Assembly: GCA_020847545.1 (NCBI GenBank)
Contig: JADLBV010000007.1
Location: forward strand, 62,001 to 126,000
Source of the DNA: Phycisphaerales bacterium
GTDB taxonomy: Bacteria > Planctomycetota > Phycisphaerae > Tepidisphaerales > Tepidisphaeraceae
Direction: 5' to 3'
Length of the DNA stretch: 64,000 nt
Position numbers and translations under genes: made by a program. The notes under the pieces are model-generated. The model had not been told where the DNA came from. It saw only the letters and a program-made list of their open reading frames with translations, and ran no database searches. This document shows positions 1-9,173 of this stretch, piece by piece; position 1 is the first letter of the stretch; every line of letters starts with the position of its first letter.

Positions 1-780
1 CTGACCCGGATCGGCCAAAATCGGTAATGGCTGCGTCTCCAGGTCGGTCAACAGTCGAATCTGCTCGCCGATCAATCGCTGAAGCATCCGCTCCACATCA
101 CTGACGAGCGTGTTGAGATCCAACACCTTGGGCAAAATGACCTGTTTACGGCTGAAGGACAGGAGTTGCCGGGTCAGCGAAGCCGCCCGTTCGGCCGCCC
201 GTTTGATCTCCTGCACATCGTTGCTCAATTCATTGTCTTCCCCCAGCCGCGACAGCAACAATTCGGTGTATCCGGTGATGGCGGTCAACAGATTGTTGAA
301 ATCATGCGCCACCCCTCCCGCCAGCCGGCCAACCGCCTCCATCTTCTGCGCCTGCATCAACTGCGCATCGCGATCGCGCAGCTCGCGCAGATGCCGTGCC
401 TGCTCCATCGAATAGCGTATGGATCGTTCAAGCAACGGCGCGTTGATCTGCCCCTTGATCAGATAATCGGCCGCCCCCGCCTTCATCGCGGCGATGTCTA
501 TTTCATGCTCTTTGGCCCCCGTCAACAGAATCATCGGCGCATCCACGCCGTGATCATGCGCCTCGCGAAGCAGTTCCAGCCCCGTGGACTGGCCGATGCG
601 ATAATCGATCAGATAAACATCATGCCGCCCGGCCTGTAGCTGGCGACGCCCCTTCTCCACGCTGTCCACCCAGTCCAGGTGATATTTGTCCGGCCCGATT
701 TCGTTCAACAGGTCGCGCGTGATGACAAAATCATCCTCATCATCCTCGATCAGCAGAATGTTGACCCGCTCCTCGGCCAT
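1..780 (-). CDS. Receiver domain-histidine kinase hybrid (3' part outside window)
   Basis: Signal transduction protein with an N-terminal CheY-like receiver followed by a PAS-less histidine kinase core. Visible in order: acidic pocket LLIEDDEDDF near residues 8-18, phospho-acceptor region YLIDYRIG, LLTGAKE, ADYLIKG, then the H-box GGVAHDFNNLL at about residues 165-175. The reading frame is open to base 1, so the ATPase domain lies outside the window. Start taken at the ATG whose AGGGAA box sits 8 nt upstream; an ATG 6 nt earlier is also possible. It is the third gene of a kinase-regulator-hybrid operon and begins about 16 bases after the regulator stop. A receiver fused upstream of a kinase suggests a relay element acting below the CHASE kinase. 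Stimulus unknown. Confidence 0.85.
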   Translation of the reverse strand, partial: MAEERVNILLIEDDEDDFVITRDLLNEIGPDKYHLDWVDSVEKGRRQLQAGRHDVYLIDYRIGQSTGLELLREAHDHGVDAPMILLTGAKEHEIDIAAMKAGAADYLIKGQINAPLLERSIRYSMEQARHLRELRDRDAQLMQAQKMEAVGRLAGGVAHDFNNLLTAITGYTELLLSRLGEDNELSNDVQEIKRAAERAASLTRQLLSFSRKQVILPKVLDLNTLVSDVERMLQRLIGEQIRLLTDLETQPLPILADPGQ

Positions 781-796
781 GTTCATGGTTCCCTGT

Positions 797-1252
797 TCAC
801 TGGTCCTTCTGGCCCGGCGGCAGCTCCACAATCTCAAACCAATACCGTCCCAACGCCTTCATAACATCCACCAACCCGGCAAAAGTCACAGGCTTGGTGA
901 TAAAAGAATTCACGCCAAGATCATATGTTCGGTAAATATCCTCCTCCGCCTTGGATGTGGTCAACACGACGATGGGGATCGACCGCAGCTCCGCATTGGC
1001 CTTGATCTCACGCAACGCCTCGCGGCCATCTTTTCGTGGCATGTTCAAATCCAGCAAAATCAACCCGGGTCGCGGCGCGGCATCCGGCGCGGCATATTCA
1101 CCCTCCCTGCGCAGATAATCCAACAACGATTCCCCATCCGCCACCCAGCGAAAATCGTTCATCAACCGGCTTTCTTCCAGCGCCTCGCGGGTCATCAGGC
1201 GATCATCCGGATCATCATCCGCCAGCAATATCGTGATCGGCTTGGGAATCAT
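797..1252 (-). CDS. Single-domain response regulator, Rcp1-like
   Basis: Stand-alone CheY-like receiver of 151 residues with no output domain. Motifs in order: LLADDDPDDR (acidic pocket), LLDLNMPRKDG (phospho-acceptor Asp with the K-D-G extension typical of phytochrome-partner Rcp1 regulators), VVLTTS, and FITKPV (conserved Lys). The gene overlaps the 3' end of the upstream kinase gene by 38 bases in another frame, so translational coupling is likely. Inference: it takes phosphate from the CHASE kinase (whose transmitter is of the same Cph1-like type) and passes it on to the receiver-kinase hybrid that follows. Confidence 0.9.
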   Translation of the reverse strand: MIPKPITILLADDDPDDRLMTREALEESRLMNDFRWVADGESLLDYLRREGEYAAPDAAPRPGLILLDLNMPRKDGREALREIKANAELRSIPIVVLTTSKAEEDIYRTYDLGVNSFITKPVTFAGLVDVMKALGRYWFEIVELPPGQKDQ

Positions 1253-2918
1253 GGTTCAACTGCTCCTTTGCGTGATGGAGCGGCAACAATATGACAAATG
1301 TCGATCCCGCTCCCACCCGGCTGTGCGCGGTGATGGTTCCCCCGTGTCGCTCGACAATCTTTCGACAAACCGCCAACCCGATGCCGGTCCCTTCGTATTC
1401 CCCCCGGCCGTGCAACCGCTGAAAAACCGTGAAAATGCGATCCAGAGATTTCTCATCAAACCCGATGCCATTGTCCTCAACCGACAATTCGCACTGGGTC
1501 TGGCCATTGACCGCGTGACGTGCAAAAACCCGCACACGGGCCGGCTCATCCGGTTTGTGAAACTTCAGCGCGTTGCTGATGAGGTTCTGCAACAATTGCC
1601 GGATTTGCATCGGATCGGCATCGATGGTGGGGAGCGGTTCGATGTTCACCGTGCCGTGGGATTGTTCGATGCGGGCCTCCAGATCGTCCACCACTTCATG
1701 GGCGACGACCGACAAGTCGGTCGGTACAAACGGCTGCGCCCGCGTGGTGATGCGCGAGAAGGCCAGCAGGTCGGTGATCAGGTTCTGCATCCGACCGGCC
1801 GCGTTCTGCATCCGATCGAGATAATCGCAACTTTCAGGGCCAAGATCGCCCGCCGACCGGGTGCGCAATCGGTCCCCGAAAGCGAGTATTTTGCGCAACG
1901 GTTCCTGAAGATCGTGCGACGCCACCGATGCGAAATCCTGCAACTCACGGTTGCTCTGTTCCAGTTGGATCGCAGCCTCCTGCAGCTTCGTCTCCACCAT
2001 TTGCCGACGGAGAATCTCATCTTCCAGTGCGAGATTGGTCTGTTGGGTATGGAGCGTTTGCCGACGGGCAGTCTGTGCCAGATGAACAATCAACGCCAGC
2101 AGGATGGACATCCCCACACCGCACGCCAGCACGACTTCGGGAAGAAAACTGTGTTCATTTTTGAGCAATTCCCGGCCGGGCCAGACACGGATGTTCCAAT
2201 CCAGGTCATAGGCGTTGATATTCTGCTGTTGCGCCCATCGGCTTTCTATCGAAGGGTCGGCCGGCGCGCTGCGATAAATTTCCTGACCTTCATGCCAGAC
2301 ACTGACGTTGTAACCCGCCAGGTTGATGTTCTTCAGGATCGAGTCCAACAACTCCGCCGTTCTAAACGCCCCCACCAGGTATCCCCCCACCGCTCCATCC
2401 TCTCCATACAACGGCCAGATCGCCAAAAATCCGCGCCCACCCTGCGCCAGTTGCGTGGGATCTGTCACCGCCATCTTTCGGGATTGCCGGGCCTCTGTCA
2501 TGGCCTCCCGGCGTTCTTCCCTGGAATTCATGTCAAACCCAATCGCCTCTTCGTTCCCTTTTTCAGGAACCGCCAGCCGGATGACACCCTGGGCGTCGGC
2601 CCATTCGATCGCCTGATACCCGCCAAAATGCGCATAAATCGCCCGTACATCCTCCTTCCATTCATCGGGACCGCGCTGCACCTCACGGTGGGTTCGATAC
2701 GACAACCGATCCAACGCGCGCAGCCGGGCCTCCATGCGGGCGAGCAATTCATTGCGGACAGCGTCGGTCTCCAGCACGACATGCTGACGGATGCCCTGCC
2801 GTTCGTTGTGTGCCAACGCCACCCACAAAACGATCGTGATCACAATGCCCGCCGCCGCGATCAACACCGGCTTCATCGACCGGTTGGCTTTGAGTTTTTC
2901 AATCAGGAAATTACCCAT
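1215..2918 (-). CDS. CHASE-domain membrane sensor histidine kinase
   Basis: Sensor kinase of 567 residues. N-terminal membrane segment at about residues 17-36, an extracytoplasmic CHASE-like domain (about 40-250, with IEWADAQGVIRLAVP and a conserved FLAIWPLY stretch), a second membrane helix at about 262-282, a coiled coil (300-330), then the dimerisation H-box ASHDLQEPLRKI and the ATPase motifs NLISNALKF (N), DNGIGFD (G1), FTVFQRLH (F) and GTGIGLAV (G2). The H-box resembles phytochrome-type kinases, in line with the Rcp1-like regulator that overlaps its end. CHASE domains bind small organic ligands in other systems; the ligand here is unknown. First gene of the operon. Confidence 0.88.
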   Translation of the reverse strand: MGNFLIEKLKANRSMKPVLIAAAGIVITIVLWVALAHNERQGIRQHVVLETDAVRNELLARMEARLRALDRLSYRTHREVQRGPDEWKEDVRAIYAHFGGYQAIEWADAQGVIRLAVPEKGNEEAIGFDMNSREERREAMTEARQSRKMAVTDPTQLAQGGRGFLAIWPLYGEDGAVGGYLVGAFRTAELLDSILKNINLAGYNVSVWHEGQEIYRSAPADPSIESRWAQQQNINAYDLDWNIRVWPGRELLKNEHSFLPEVVLACGVGMSILLALIVHLAQTARRQTLHTQQTNLALEDEILRRQMVETKLQEAAIQLEQSNRELQDFASVASHDLQEPLRKILAFGDRLRTRSAGDLGPESCDYLDRMQNAAGRMQNLITDLLAFSRITTRAQPFVPTDLSVVAHEVVDDLEARIEQSHGTVNIEPLPTIDADPMQIRQLLQNLISNALKFHKPDEPARVRVFARHAVNGQTQCELSVEDNGIGFDEKSLDRIFTVFQRLHGRGEYEGTGIGLAVCRKIVERHGGTITAHSRVGAGSTFVILLPLHHAKEQLNHDSQADHDIAGG

Positions 2919-3059
2919 AACCGCCGAACGTCAAATCCTCCCGCCCATCCGCGATCAACATAACAGTGGCCACAACTTTCAGGCAACGTGAACAATTTTC
3001 GACAAAATCCCCCTTGTGGCATTCTGATGGGAAACAATGAAATCTTGATTACCCCAAAT

Positions 3060-6000
3060 TCACGGGCGGACCTGCCCATGAGCGCCGGTAATCTGAAGAT
3101 TCTGAGTCTGGGTATCAAACCAAAGCTCATCAAACCCGCCGCGTGATAACCCCTGGCCATCAAGCAATTCACCCCGCTGGTTGGCATCCCCCGCCGCGTG
3201 CAAAAGATGCCTGGCGGCATCAAACTCAACCATGGCGGCACGGCATTCGATCCCTTCGGTTTTGAAATAGATCGAACCCTGGGCACGGACCGATTTCATT
3301 TGCAGTTGCGCCGACTCCTCGGCCATGGGAACCGTCGCCGGCGCACTGGTCGATGAAGGGGTGAAAAAGACCGCCACCTCGTCGGCCGACATTTCGCGGC
3401 GGCGGGTGGGGTCATTCGCCGGCTCCTGAACAATATGAACTGCGCCAACCAACCGGGCCTGATGTTCTTTGGGATTAAAGGTGAACTGCTTTTGCCATTG
3501 AACCGCCGTCATGCCGCGAAAATCTTCCGCATCGGGTGAAAGCGGCTCGGCCGGGCGGCTGGTGCTGGTGGCGGGGCGATGATCCTCGGCCAACATCCGC
3601 CCCGGACCGGGAACCGTAAAAACGTCGCTGGTGGCATAATATTCCGCGGCCTCGGTGTGCAAATTCATGCCGCGAAGAACTTTCCCATCGGCCAACAATT
3701 CGGATTTAATTTCCACATCCCCCAGCAACTCAATAAATTGCAATGACTTGCGCCCCATCACATCAAGCTGTGAAGGATTCGTGGCCGGCAGACTTGCAGG
3801 CGCGGCCGCAACGTCGGCCAGATGAAGCCTGATTCGACCGGCCGACGCCGAACGAATCGAACCATCCGGCCCGGGCGAGGAAATATTCACCTTGCCAGTG
3901 GCTTCGCCAAGATTGATCTGGCCATCAATATAAGCCCCTTCGGACCACGAAATGTCCGCCGACTGAGGCGGTGATGATCCCTTGGCGGGCTGATGGGAAT
4001 GAATTTCGCCCGCACCTCGAATGTAAAATTTCTGCTGTTGCGGAAGCACCTCAATCAAAGGCCCGCTGATGTCACTACCCTGGCTGGTGATTTTCGCTAA
4101 AGGCTGCCCCAGTAATAGGATACGTTGATCCGGGCCGCTTCCCAATACTCGAATCTGATCGGCCGAGGCTGTCGCCCCATCCGCGGAGTTGACCCGCACC
4201 TTGTCCTGGGCGAGCAGCTCACCAATGGTTACTGAAGGCATCTCATCACTTTGGGTGGTCGTCGTCGGTTGTGTGGTGGGCAAAAGGGTCACTTCAACAT
4301 GGCCGGCGGCGAGTGTTCGCTCGGCACTGATCGCCTGAACCTGCCCATCGGCACGGATCGTCCGTGGATAAAATCGACCACCCTCGGCCGTCGCGGCCAA
4401 CACATCCAGCTTCTGGGCGCGAAGCGTCTGCTCTCCCTGCGATCCGGACAACACACAATAAACATTGCCGGTGGCCAAAACCCGCTGAAGCTGTATGGCA
4501 TTGGGATCGGCCGGGCGGGTGGAGGATGTCTCACCCGGTGCCATGGTCAATTCCAGCGCATCGGATTTCAGTTTCAACTCAGGTGCCTGCACATCGACTT
4601 TCCCCAGAAGCTTGGCGGATTGAATCACCAGCGCATCTCCGCCGGCCGGGTCAAACTGGAGCGCGCACGATTCATTCCAACTCGCGATGATCGATTGTTG
4701 ATCCTTTTGACTTGGGTTGCGAAGCTGCGCGCTGCCGGCCCCGCTGAGGATGGCGCGATGTTGCAGGCGATCAAGCTCCAGCCGTTGGGCGCGGATGGTG
4801 CTGCCCCGCGCATCCTGAAGCACAACGGGAGTATCGCCAAATTGTTCAAGCGTGATGGTCTGGCCGGCGGTCTGATATTGCAGGCTGGCGCATTCGATCC
4901 GCCCGGTCTCCTGTTGCAGATGGACCGGCGAGCCAAAGAGTCGAACGATGGCCTGTCCGGGTGGAGGAGCCGGGCTGGTCTGTTCCGGCAAAGGTTCAAC
5001 ACGCAGCGGGCCGGTCCAATAGACCGTGATGGGGGCTTGATTCATCGAAGCCGGTGAAGTTGTGGCAACGGTCGTAGGGGCCGATGCCGGAGTCACAGTG
5101 GTGGGCGAGGCTTGAGTTGTTGCCGGCGATGCTGTTTCACCCTGCTTGGGCAGAAAATCAATTTCCAGTCGATCGCCGGTGGCGAGGGGTTTTTCATTCT
5201 GCGTGATGCGGACCGAATCGTGAAAAATCGCACGATAAACCGGTTGGGCCGGCCTGCTTGCCGGTCGGGTCTGGGGTGATGCGGGCAGTGCATCCGCAAT
5301 CGCCGCGTTGTCCGCGGCGGCCAGCGCATATCGCATCGCGGGCAATGTCCGCCCAACCGAATCGGCCGGCATATTGGCCCTGGCGATCGGTGAGATCATC
5401 TTGCCTGGATTTTTGAGGATCAGTTTTTCACCATGCGCGATTTCCAGCAATTCCAGCCGGCCGCGCAGTTCGTTCCATCGGATGACCAACCCCCGGCCGG
5501 AAAATTCGTAATCCACACCATACACCCGCACCGGAACCTGATCAGCCTCAACCAACTTGTGGCTTTGTTCCTCGCGATACGCCTCGGTGTAGATGCGGAA
5601 AGTCTGCATGTCGAAGGCGACGTTGTTCAACTCCACCGTGAGCGTCGGCGAAGTCGCATCCAGCGCGGGATAGAGGGCGATGCTGACCTGATGCAGCTCA
5701 CCCCGCTTGGGAGGCGCCATGGGGCCGGAGAGGGCCATTGAATTGTCCGGCGTGTCGGAAGGATCCATCGCGATCACGCCCGTTTCGCCGGTCAACCAGA
5801 TGTATTGGCCGTGGGGCAGATAAATTTTCGCCTGCGGCTTTTCAACGCGGATAGTGCTGTCGGGTTGCGGATCATATCGCTGGGCGAAAAATTCGCTGGC
5901 CAGATCGCCGACGCTGTTGAAGGATTTCACCCAACCCCGCTGCCCGGAGCCAAGCACACCCAATGTCTGGCGGGTCGTCGCGGCCGGCCCTGCGGTCGAT

Positions 6001-6113
6001 TGGCGTTCGCGCGGCGGCTCGATGATGGTGGTCTTCGGCTGCAAAAACCAGTAAACCGAAAAGGCCCCGATCAGCAGCAAAAAAGTGCAGAGGATCAGAA
6101 CAAATGAACGCAT
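3060..6113 (-). CDS. Giant LptC/OstA-like envelope protein
   Basis: Protein of 1017 residues with one N-terminal membrane anchor (residues 4-24) and a very long extracytoplasmic part of beta-rich, Thr/Pro/Ala-linked segments. The start codon directly abuts the kdsD stop codon with no base between, so the two are co-translated. KdsD supplies arabinose 5-phosphate for Kdo, and LptC/LptA proteins carry lipopolysaccharide across the periplasm. The anchor, the paired phrases of the type 'RAQRLELDRLQHRAILSG' and 'RAQKLDVL', and this neighbour point to an LPS-export bridge made of a LptC-like start and several OstA/LptA-like repeats. Usual LptC and LptA are about 190 residues each, so this is unusually large. 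Repeat boundaries are inferred by eye. Confidence 0.65.
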   Translation of the reverse strand: MRSFVLILCTFLLLIGAFSVYWFLQPKTTIIEPPRERQSTAGPAATTRQTLGVLGSGQRGWVKSFNSVGDLASEFFAQRYDPQPDSTIRVEKPQAKIYLPHGQYIWLTGETGVIAMDPSDTPDNSMALSGPMAPPKRGELHQVSIALYPALDATSPTLTVELNNVAFDMQTFRIYTEAYREEQSHKLVEADQVPVRVYGVDYEFSGRGLVIRWNELRGRLELLEIAHGEKLILKNPGKMISPIARANMPADSVGRTLPAMRYALAAADNAAIADALPASPQTRPASRPAQPVYRAIFHDSVRITQNEKPLATGDRLEIDFLPKQGETASPATTQASPTTVTPASAPTTVATTSPASMNQAPITVYWTGPLRVEPLPEQTSPAPPPGQAIVRLFGSPVHLQQETGRIECASLQYQTAGQTITLEQFGDTPVVLQDARGSTIRAQRLELDRLQHRAILSGAGSAQLRNPSQKDQQSIIASWNESCALQFDPAGGDALVIQSAKLLGKVDVQAPELKLKSDALELTMAPGETSSTRPADPNAIQLQRVLATGNVYCVLSGSQGEQTLRAQKLDVLAATAEGGRFYPRTIRADGQVQAISAERTLAAGHVEVTLLPTTQPTTTTQSDEMPSVTIGELLAQDKVRVNSADGATASADQIRVLGSGPDQRILLLGQPLAKITSQGSDISGPLIEVLPQQQKFYIRGAGEIHSHQPAKGSSPPQSADISWSEGAYIDGQINLGEATGKVNISSPGPDGSIRSASAGRIRLHLADVAAAPASLPATNPSQLDVMGRKSLQFIELLGDVEIKSELLADGKVLRGMNLHTEAAEYYATSDVFTVPGPGRMLAEDHRPATSTSRPAEPLSPDAEDFRGMTAVQWQKQFTFNPKEHQARLVGAVHIVQEPANDPTRRREMSADEVAVFFTPSSTSAPATVPMAEESAQLQMKSVRAQGSIYFKTEGIECRAAMVEFDAARHLLHAAGDANQRGELLDGQGLSRGGFDELWFDTQTQNLQITGAHGQVRP

Positions 6114-7127
6114 TTACTCCCTGGGGTCGGAACCATCGGCCGCATCATCGAGCATTTTCAGCACAACCAGATCCTGTACATCAATCAACCCCAGCGGCCG
6201 ATCCTGCTCATCCACCACCGGCAGCTCGTCGATGCGGTGCTTGTGCAACAAACTCATCGCCTCGCTGGCCAGCCGGTCGGCGGCGATGCGCAGGGGATTG
6301 GGTTTCATCACCTCCGCGATGGGCCGGCGCAGCGCGGTGTCCGGGTCGGCCGTCACCAGCCGACGCAGGTCGCCATCGGTGAAGATGCCGCTGATGCGCT
6401 GCTGGTCATCCACCAAAATCACCGCCCCGCTGCGACGCTTAATGGTGCTGACCAGCCGCAAAACATCCGCCACGCTCAAACGATCCGATGCCACCGGCAA
6501 ATTGACATCCTTGCGGAAAGTCATCGCCTCCCCAACCTTGATCAATTTTCGCCCCAATTGGCCGGCCGGATGAAAACGGGCGAAATCCTCGGCCGTGAAT
6601 TGCCGCAGGTGCATCACGCTCAACGCCAGCGCATCCCCCATCGCCATCATCGCGGTTGTCGAGGCACTGGGGGCCAGCCCCAACGGACAGGCTTCGGCGA
6701 TCTCCCCCATCGCCAGCACAATATCCGCGTGTCGCGCCAGCGTGTTCGTCCTCGTACAGGTGATGGCGATGACCGGATGGCCCAGCTTTTTCAACAGCGA
6801 CAGCAGCCGAAGAATCTCCTCCGATTCCCCCGACGCCGACAGGATCAGCACCACATCCCCCTGCCGCAGCGATCCCAGATCCCCATGCACCGCATCCGTG
6901 GGGGACAAAAAATGGCTCGGAGCGCCGGTGGATGAAAATGTCGCCGACAGTTTGCGCGCCACATGCCCCGCCTTGCCGACACCCGTCACCAGCAGCGACG
7001 CCGGGCAATGCAGGATCATCTCGGCCGCTCGCACAAATGACTCATCAACCGCCCCGGCCACCCCCAACACGGCGGCCGCTTCGGCGGCAATGATGCCTCT
7101 GGCAAACTGTAGAATGGATTCGTCCAT
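6114..7127 (-). CDS. kdsD: Arabinose 5-phosphate isomerase (KdsD/KpsF/GutQ family)
   Basis: Converts ribulose 5-phosphate to arabinose 5-phosphate, the first committed step to Kdo for lipopolysaccharide or capsule. The 337 residues match the family length: a SIS sugar-isomerase domain (about 40-175, with VTGVGKAG, ILSASGESEEI and the family signature HPAGQLGRKL near 200), then two CBS domains (about 215-270 and 280-333, with IFTDGDLRR and LGLIDVQDL). A -35/-10 pair lies upstream. Its stop touches the start of the large LptC/OstA-like gene, supporting a role in outer-membrane glycolipid synthesis. Confidence 0.93.
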   Translation of the reverse strand: MDESILQFARGIIAAEAAAVLGVAGAVDESFVRAAEMILHCPASLLVTGVGKAGHVARKLSATFSSTGAPSHFLSPTDAVHGDLGSLRQGDVVLILSASGESEEILRLLSLLKKLGHPVIAITCTRTNTLARHADIVLAMGEIAEACPLGLAPSASTTAMMAMGDALALSVMHLRQFTAEDFARFHPAGQLGRKLIKVGEAMTFRKDVNLPVASDRLSVADVLRLVSTIKRRSGAVILVDDQQRISGIFTDGDLRRLVTADPDTALRRPIAEVMKPNPLRIAADRLASEAMSLLHKHRIDELPVVDEQDRPLGLIDVQDLVVLKMLDDAADGSDPRE

Positions 7128-7149
7128 GGGAATTCAATGCAAAGGGTGG

Positions 7150-7177
7150 ATTATCAGAGGGGGTGGATTAAAATCAA
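7150..7177 (-). promoter_or_regulatory. Sigma-70-type promoter for kdsD
   Basis: Read on the minus strand: -35 TTGATT (7177-7172), 16-base spacer, -10 GATAAT (7155-7150). It lies 22 bases upstream of the kdsD start, in the 79-base divergent region shared with scpA. No convincing ribosome binding site precedes kdsD. Confidence 0.5.
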
Positions 7178-7206
7178 GCGACAGGGGTGGCGAAAGGATT
7201 CGTGTC

Positions 7207-8007
7207 TTGCCGGACTATCGCGTCGAACTTGAGATGTATCACGGGCCGCTTGATCTGCTCCTATATCTGATCAAACGCGACGAACTGGACATCTACGACA
7301 TCCCCATCGCGCAAATCACCGAATCGTACATGGACCACCTGCAAACCCTCCGCGAGATGGCCAAACACGAAGGCCAGGGAGGCTTTGACATCAACATCGC
7401 CGGTGAATTTCTGGTCGTGGCCGCCACCCTGATGGAGATCAAGTCGGCCATGCTCCTCCCCCGACAGGTTCAACCCACCACCGACGGCCAACCCTCAGCC
7501 GCACAGGAACTGGCCGATCCGCGCTATGAACTGGTGCAGAAACTGCTCGAATACAAACGCTTCAAGGACTCCGCCGCCGCCCTCGACCGCCGCCAACAGC
7601 TTCATCAGGACCGTTTCGCCCGCTACCCCGCCAAATTTGACGGCCAGGACGACGAGCCACCACCGGTCGATCTGGACGAGGTGCAGGTGTGGGATCTCCT
7701 CTCCGCCTTCAGCCGACTGATGAAGGAAGTCGGCGGCCGAGGCCCCGGCTATCACGAAGTCACCTACGATGACACCCCCATCGACCTGCACGCCGCCGAC
7801 ATCGAAGACCGCCTCTTACGCGACGGCAAATTGACCTTGCGCCAATTGATCGTCGGCCGCAAAACCCGCTCCGAAATGATCGGCGTCTTTCTGGCGCTCC
7901 TGGAATTGATCCGCCAGAAAAAAATCCTGGTCCAACAGGAGGAGGACCTGACCGACATCGACATCACCCCCGCCCCACCCGAACACCAATCCCAACAACC
8001 CGCATGA
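7207..8007 (+). CDS. scpA: Segregation and condensation protein A (ScpA kleisin)
   Basis: Kleisin subunit of the SMC-ScpA-ScpB condensin that organises and segregates the chromosome. The N-terminal signature YRVELEMYHGPLDLLLYL, followed by IKRDELDIYDIPI, is diagnostic; the C-terminal winged-helix part (FLALLELIRQKKILVQQEE) is present. I place the start at the TTG at 7207 because AAAGGA sits 8 bases upstream and the protein then has the family length (266 residues); the frame stays open far upstream but that is antisense to kdsD. scpB is not in this window. Its stop overlaps the next start by four bases (ATGA). Confidence 0.92.
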   Translation: MPDYRVELEMYHGPLDLLLYLIKRDELDIYDIPIAQITESYMDHLQTLREMAKHEGQGGFDINIAGEFLVVAATLMEIKSAMLLPRQVQPTTDGQPSAAQELADPRYELVQKLLEYKRFKDSAAALDRRQQLHQDRFARYPAKFDGQDDEPPPVDLDEVQVWDLLSAFSRLMKEVGGRGPGYHEVTYDDTPIDLHAADIEDRLLRDGKLTLRQLIVGRKTRSEMIGVFLALLELIRQKKILVQQEEDLTDIDITPAPPEHQSQQPA

Positions 8008-9017
8008 CCGCCCCCAAGGTCTCATCCAACCCCCTTCAGTCTCGCTCCCGCCGGCGCATCCCGATCACCTTGTGGATCGGTCTGGCCATCCTGCTGGCGT
8101 GCGAAACATTCCTGTTCATCGACGTATGGCAAACCGGCCGATCCCCCGCCCACACCGAAGCACTGATCGACTCCTATCGACAACTCCCCACCCACGGCCT
8201 CATCCCCCACATCGCCCGATTCGTCTCCATCAACATGACCCCGCTGGTCTGGACCGGCTACATCATCTTTCTCGACGGCCTGCTCGAACTTATCGCCCGC
8301 CGACGCAACCTCGAAGGCTCCCCCATCCGCCAACGCCCGCACCATTTCACCACCCTGTCGCTGGCCTCCATCTTCATCTGGTGCGTCTTCGACGCCATCA
8401 ATTTCAACGGCGGCATGAAAGCATGGCTCTACATCGGCATGCCCCCCGCATGGAAAGACCGCTGGTGGGGATACACTCTCGCCTTTGGCGCCATCGTGCC
8501 AGGAATGCTCCTCAGCGGACAGGTTCTGCTCAACCTGGGCCTCTTTAACTGGGCGCGCTCCCGCCCCTGGCGTATGCCGATCTGGGGCATCGGCCTGATA
8601 CTCCTCGTCGGGGCGGCGATGTTCATCTGGCCGCTGACCCACCGCGACCCGATCACCAACCTCACCCTATGGACCAGCCTGGTCTTCCTGCTCGACCCGA
8701 TCAACATGCTCCTGGGTCGTCCTTCGGCCTTATGCGACTGGCAATCCGGCTGGTATGGCCGAACCCTCGCCGCCTTCGCCGGCGGCCTCCTTTGCGGCCT
8801 ACTCTGGGAGTTCTGGAACTACTGGGCCTTGACCAAATGGGTCTACTTCCTGCCTTTCCTCGGATCAACCGAACAGATCCGCTACTTTGAAATGCCCGTG
8901 ATCGGCCTGCTGGGCTTCATCCCCTTCGGCCTCGAATGCTGGGTCATGTGGCAAATGCTGCGAATCCCCCTCGATGGCCTGGCCGAACCCCTCCCCGACA
9001 ACCAAACTCTGCTCTAA
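8004..9017 (+). CDS. Conserved multi-pass membrane protein, unknown function
   Basis: 337 residues with a basic N-terminus and about eight hydrophobic segments, among them residues 22-40, 77-97, 112-132, 155-180, 192-210, 217-235, 250-275 and 290-315. Aromatic-rich loops (WKDRWWGYTLAF, LLWEFWNYWAL) stand out. I do not recognise the family. The ATGA overlap with scpA implies translational coupling, so it is probably made whenever ScpA is made, but nothing in the sequence says it takes part in chromosome segregation. No signal peptide, metal-binding or catalytic motif is evident. Confidence 0.75.
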   Translation: MTAPKVSSNPLQSRSRRRIPITLWIGLAILLACETFLFIDVWQTGRSPAHTEALIDSYRQLPTHGLIPHIARFVSINMTPLVWTGYIIFLDGLLELIARRRNLEGSPIRQRPHHFTTLSLASIFIWCVFDAINFNGGMKAWLYIGMPPAWKDRWWGYTLAFGAIVPGMLLSGQVLLNLGLFNWARSRPWRMPIWGIGLILLVGAAMFIWPLTHRDPITNLTLWTSLVFLLDPINMLLGRPSALCDWQSGWYGRTLAAFAGGLLCGLLWEFWNYWALTKWVYFLPFLGSTEQIRYFEMPVIGLLGFIPFGLECWVMWQMLRIPLDGLAEPLPDNQTLL

Positions 9018-9065
9018 CCACCTCATTCTCCGGCTGTTTTTGCTCCAAAATCGACTTCCTGACGC

Positions 9066-9093
9066 TTGACTTTGGCCACCAAGGCGATAAACT
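9066..9093 (+). promoter_or_regulatory. Candidate promoter upstream of rplM
   Basis: TTGACT (9066-9071), 16 bases, TAAACT (9088-9093). It lies about 80 bases upstream of the rplM start in the 156-base gap after the membrane protein gene. The -10 is poor, so this is a weak call. Confidence 0.35.
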
Positions 9094-9173
9094 CCCCGAT
9101 TCTTCACAGCGGCCTAGCCGCCGTGATATGACCGTATTGTCTGATTTTGACTGTACTTAGAGGTATTTTGACC

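Noticed and set aside
1233-2963. Long plus-strand open frame of 576 codons
   Set aside because: It is antisense to the CHASE histidine kinase, whose motifs are all intact; its translation is His/Arg/Gln-rich low-information text typical of a GC-rich shadow frame.
6595-7206. N-terminal extension of ScpA by about 200 residues
   Set aside because: It would run antisense through kdsD; the TTG at 7207 has a ribosome site and gives the family N-terminus.
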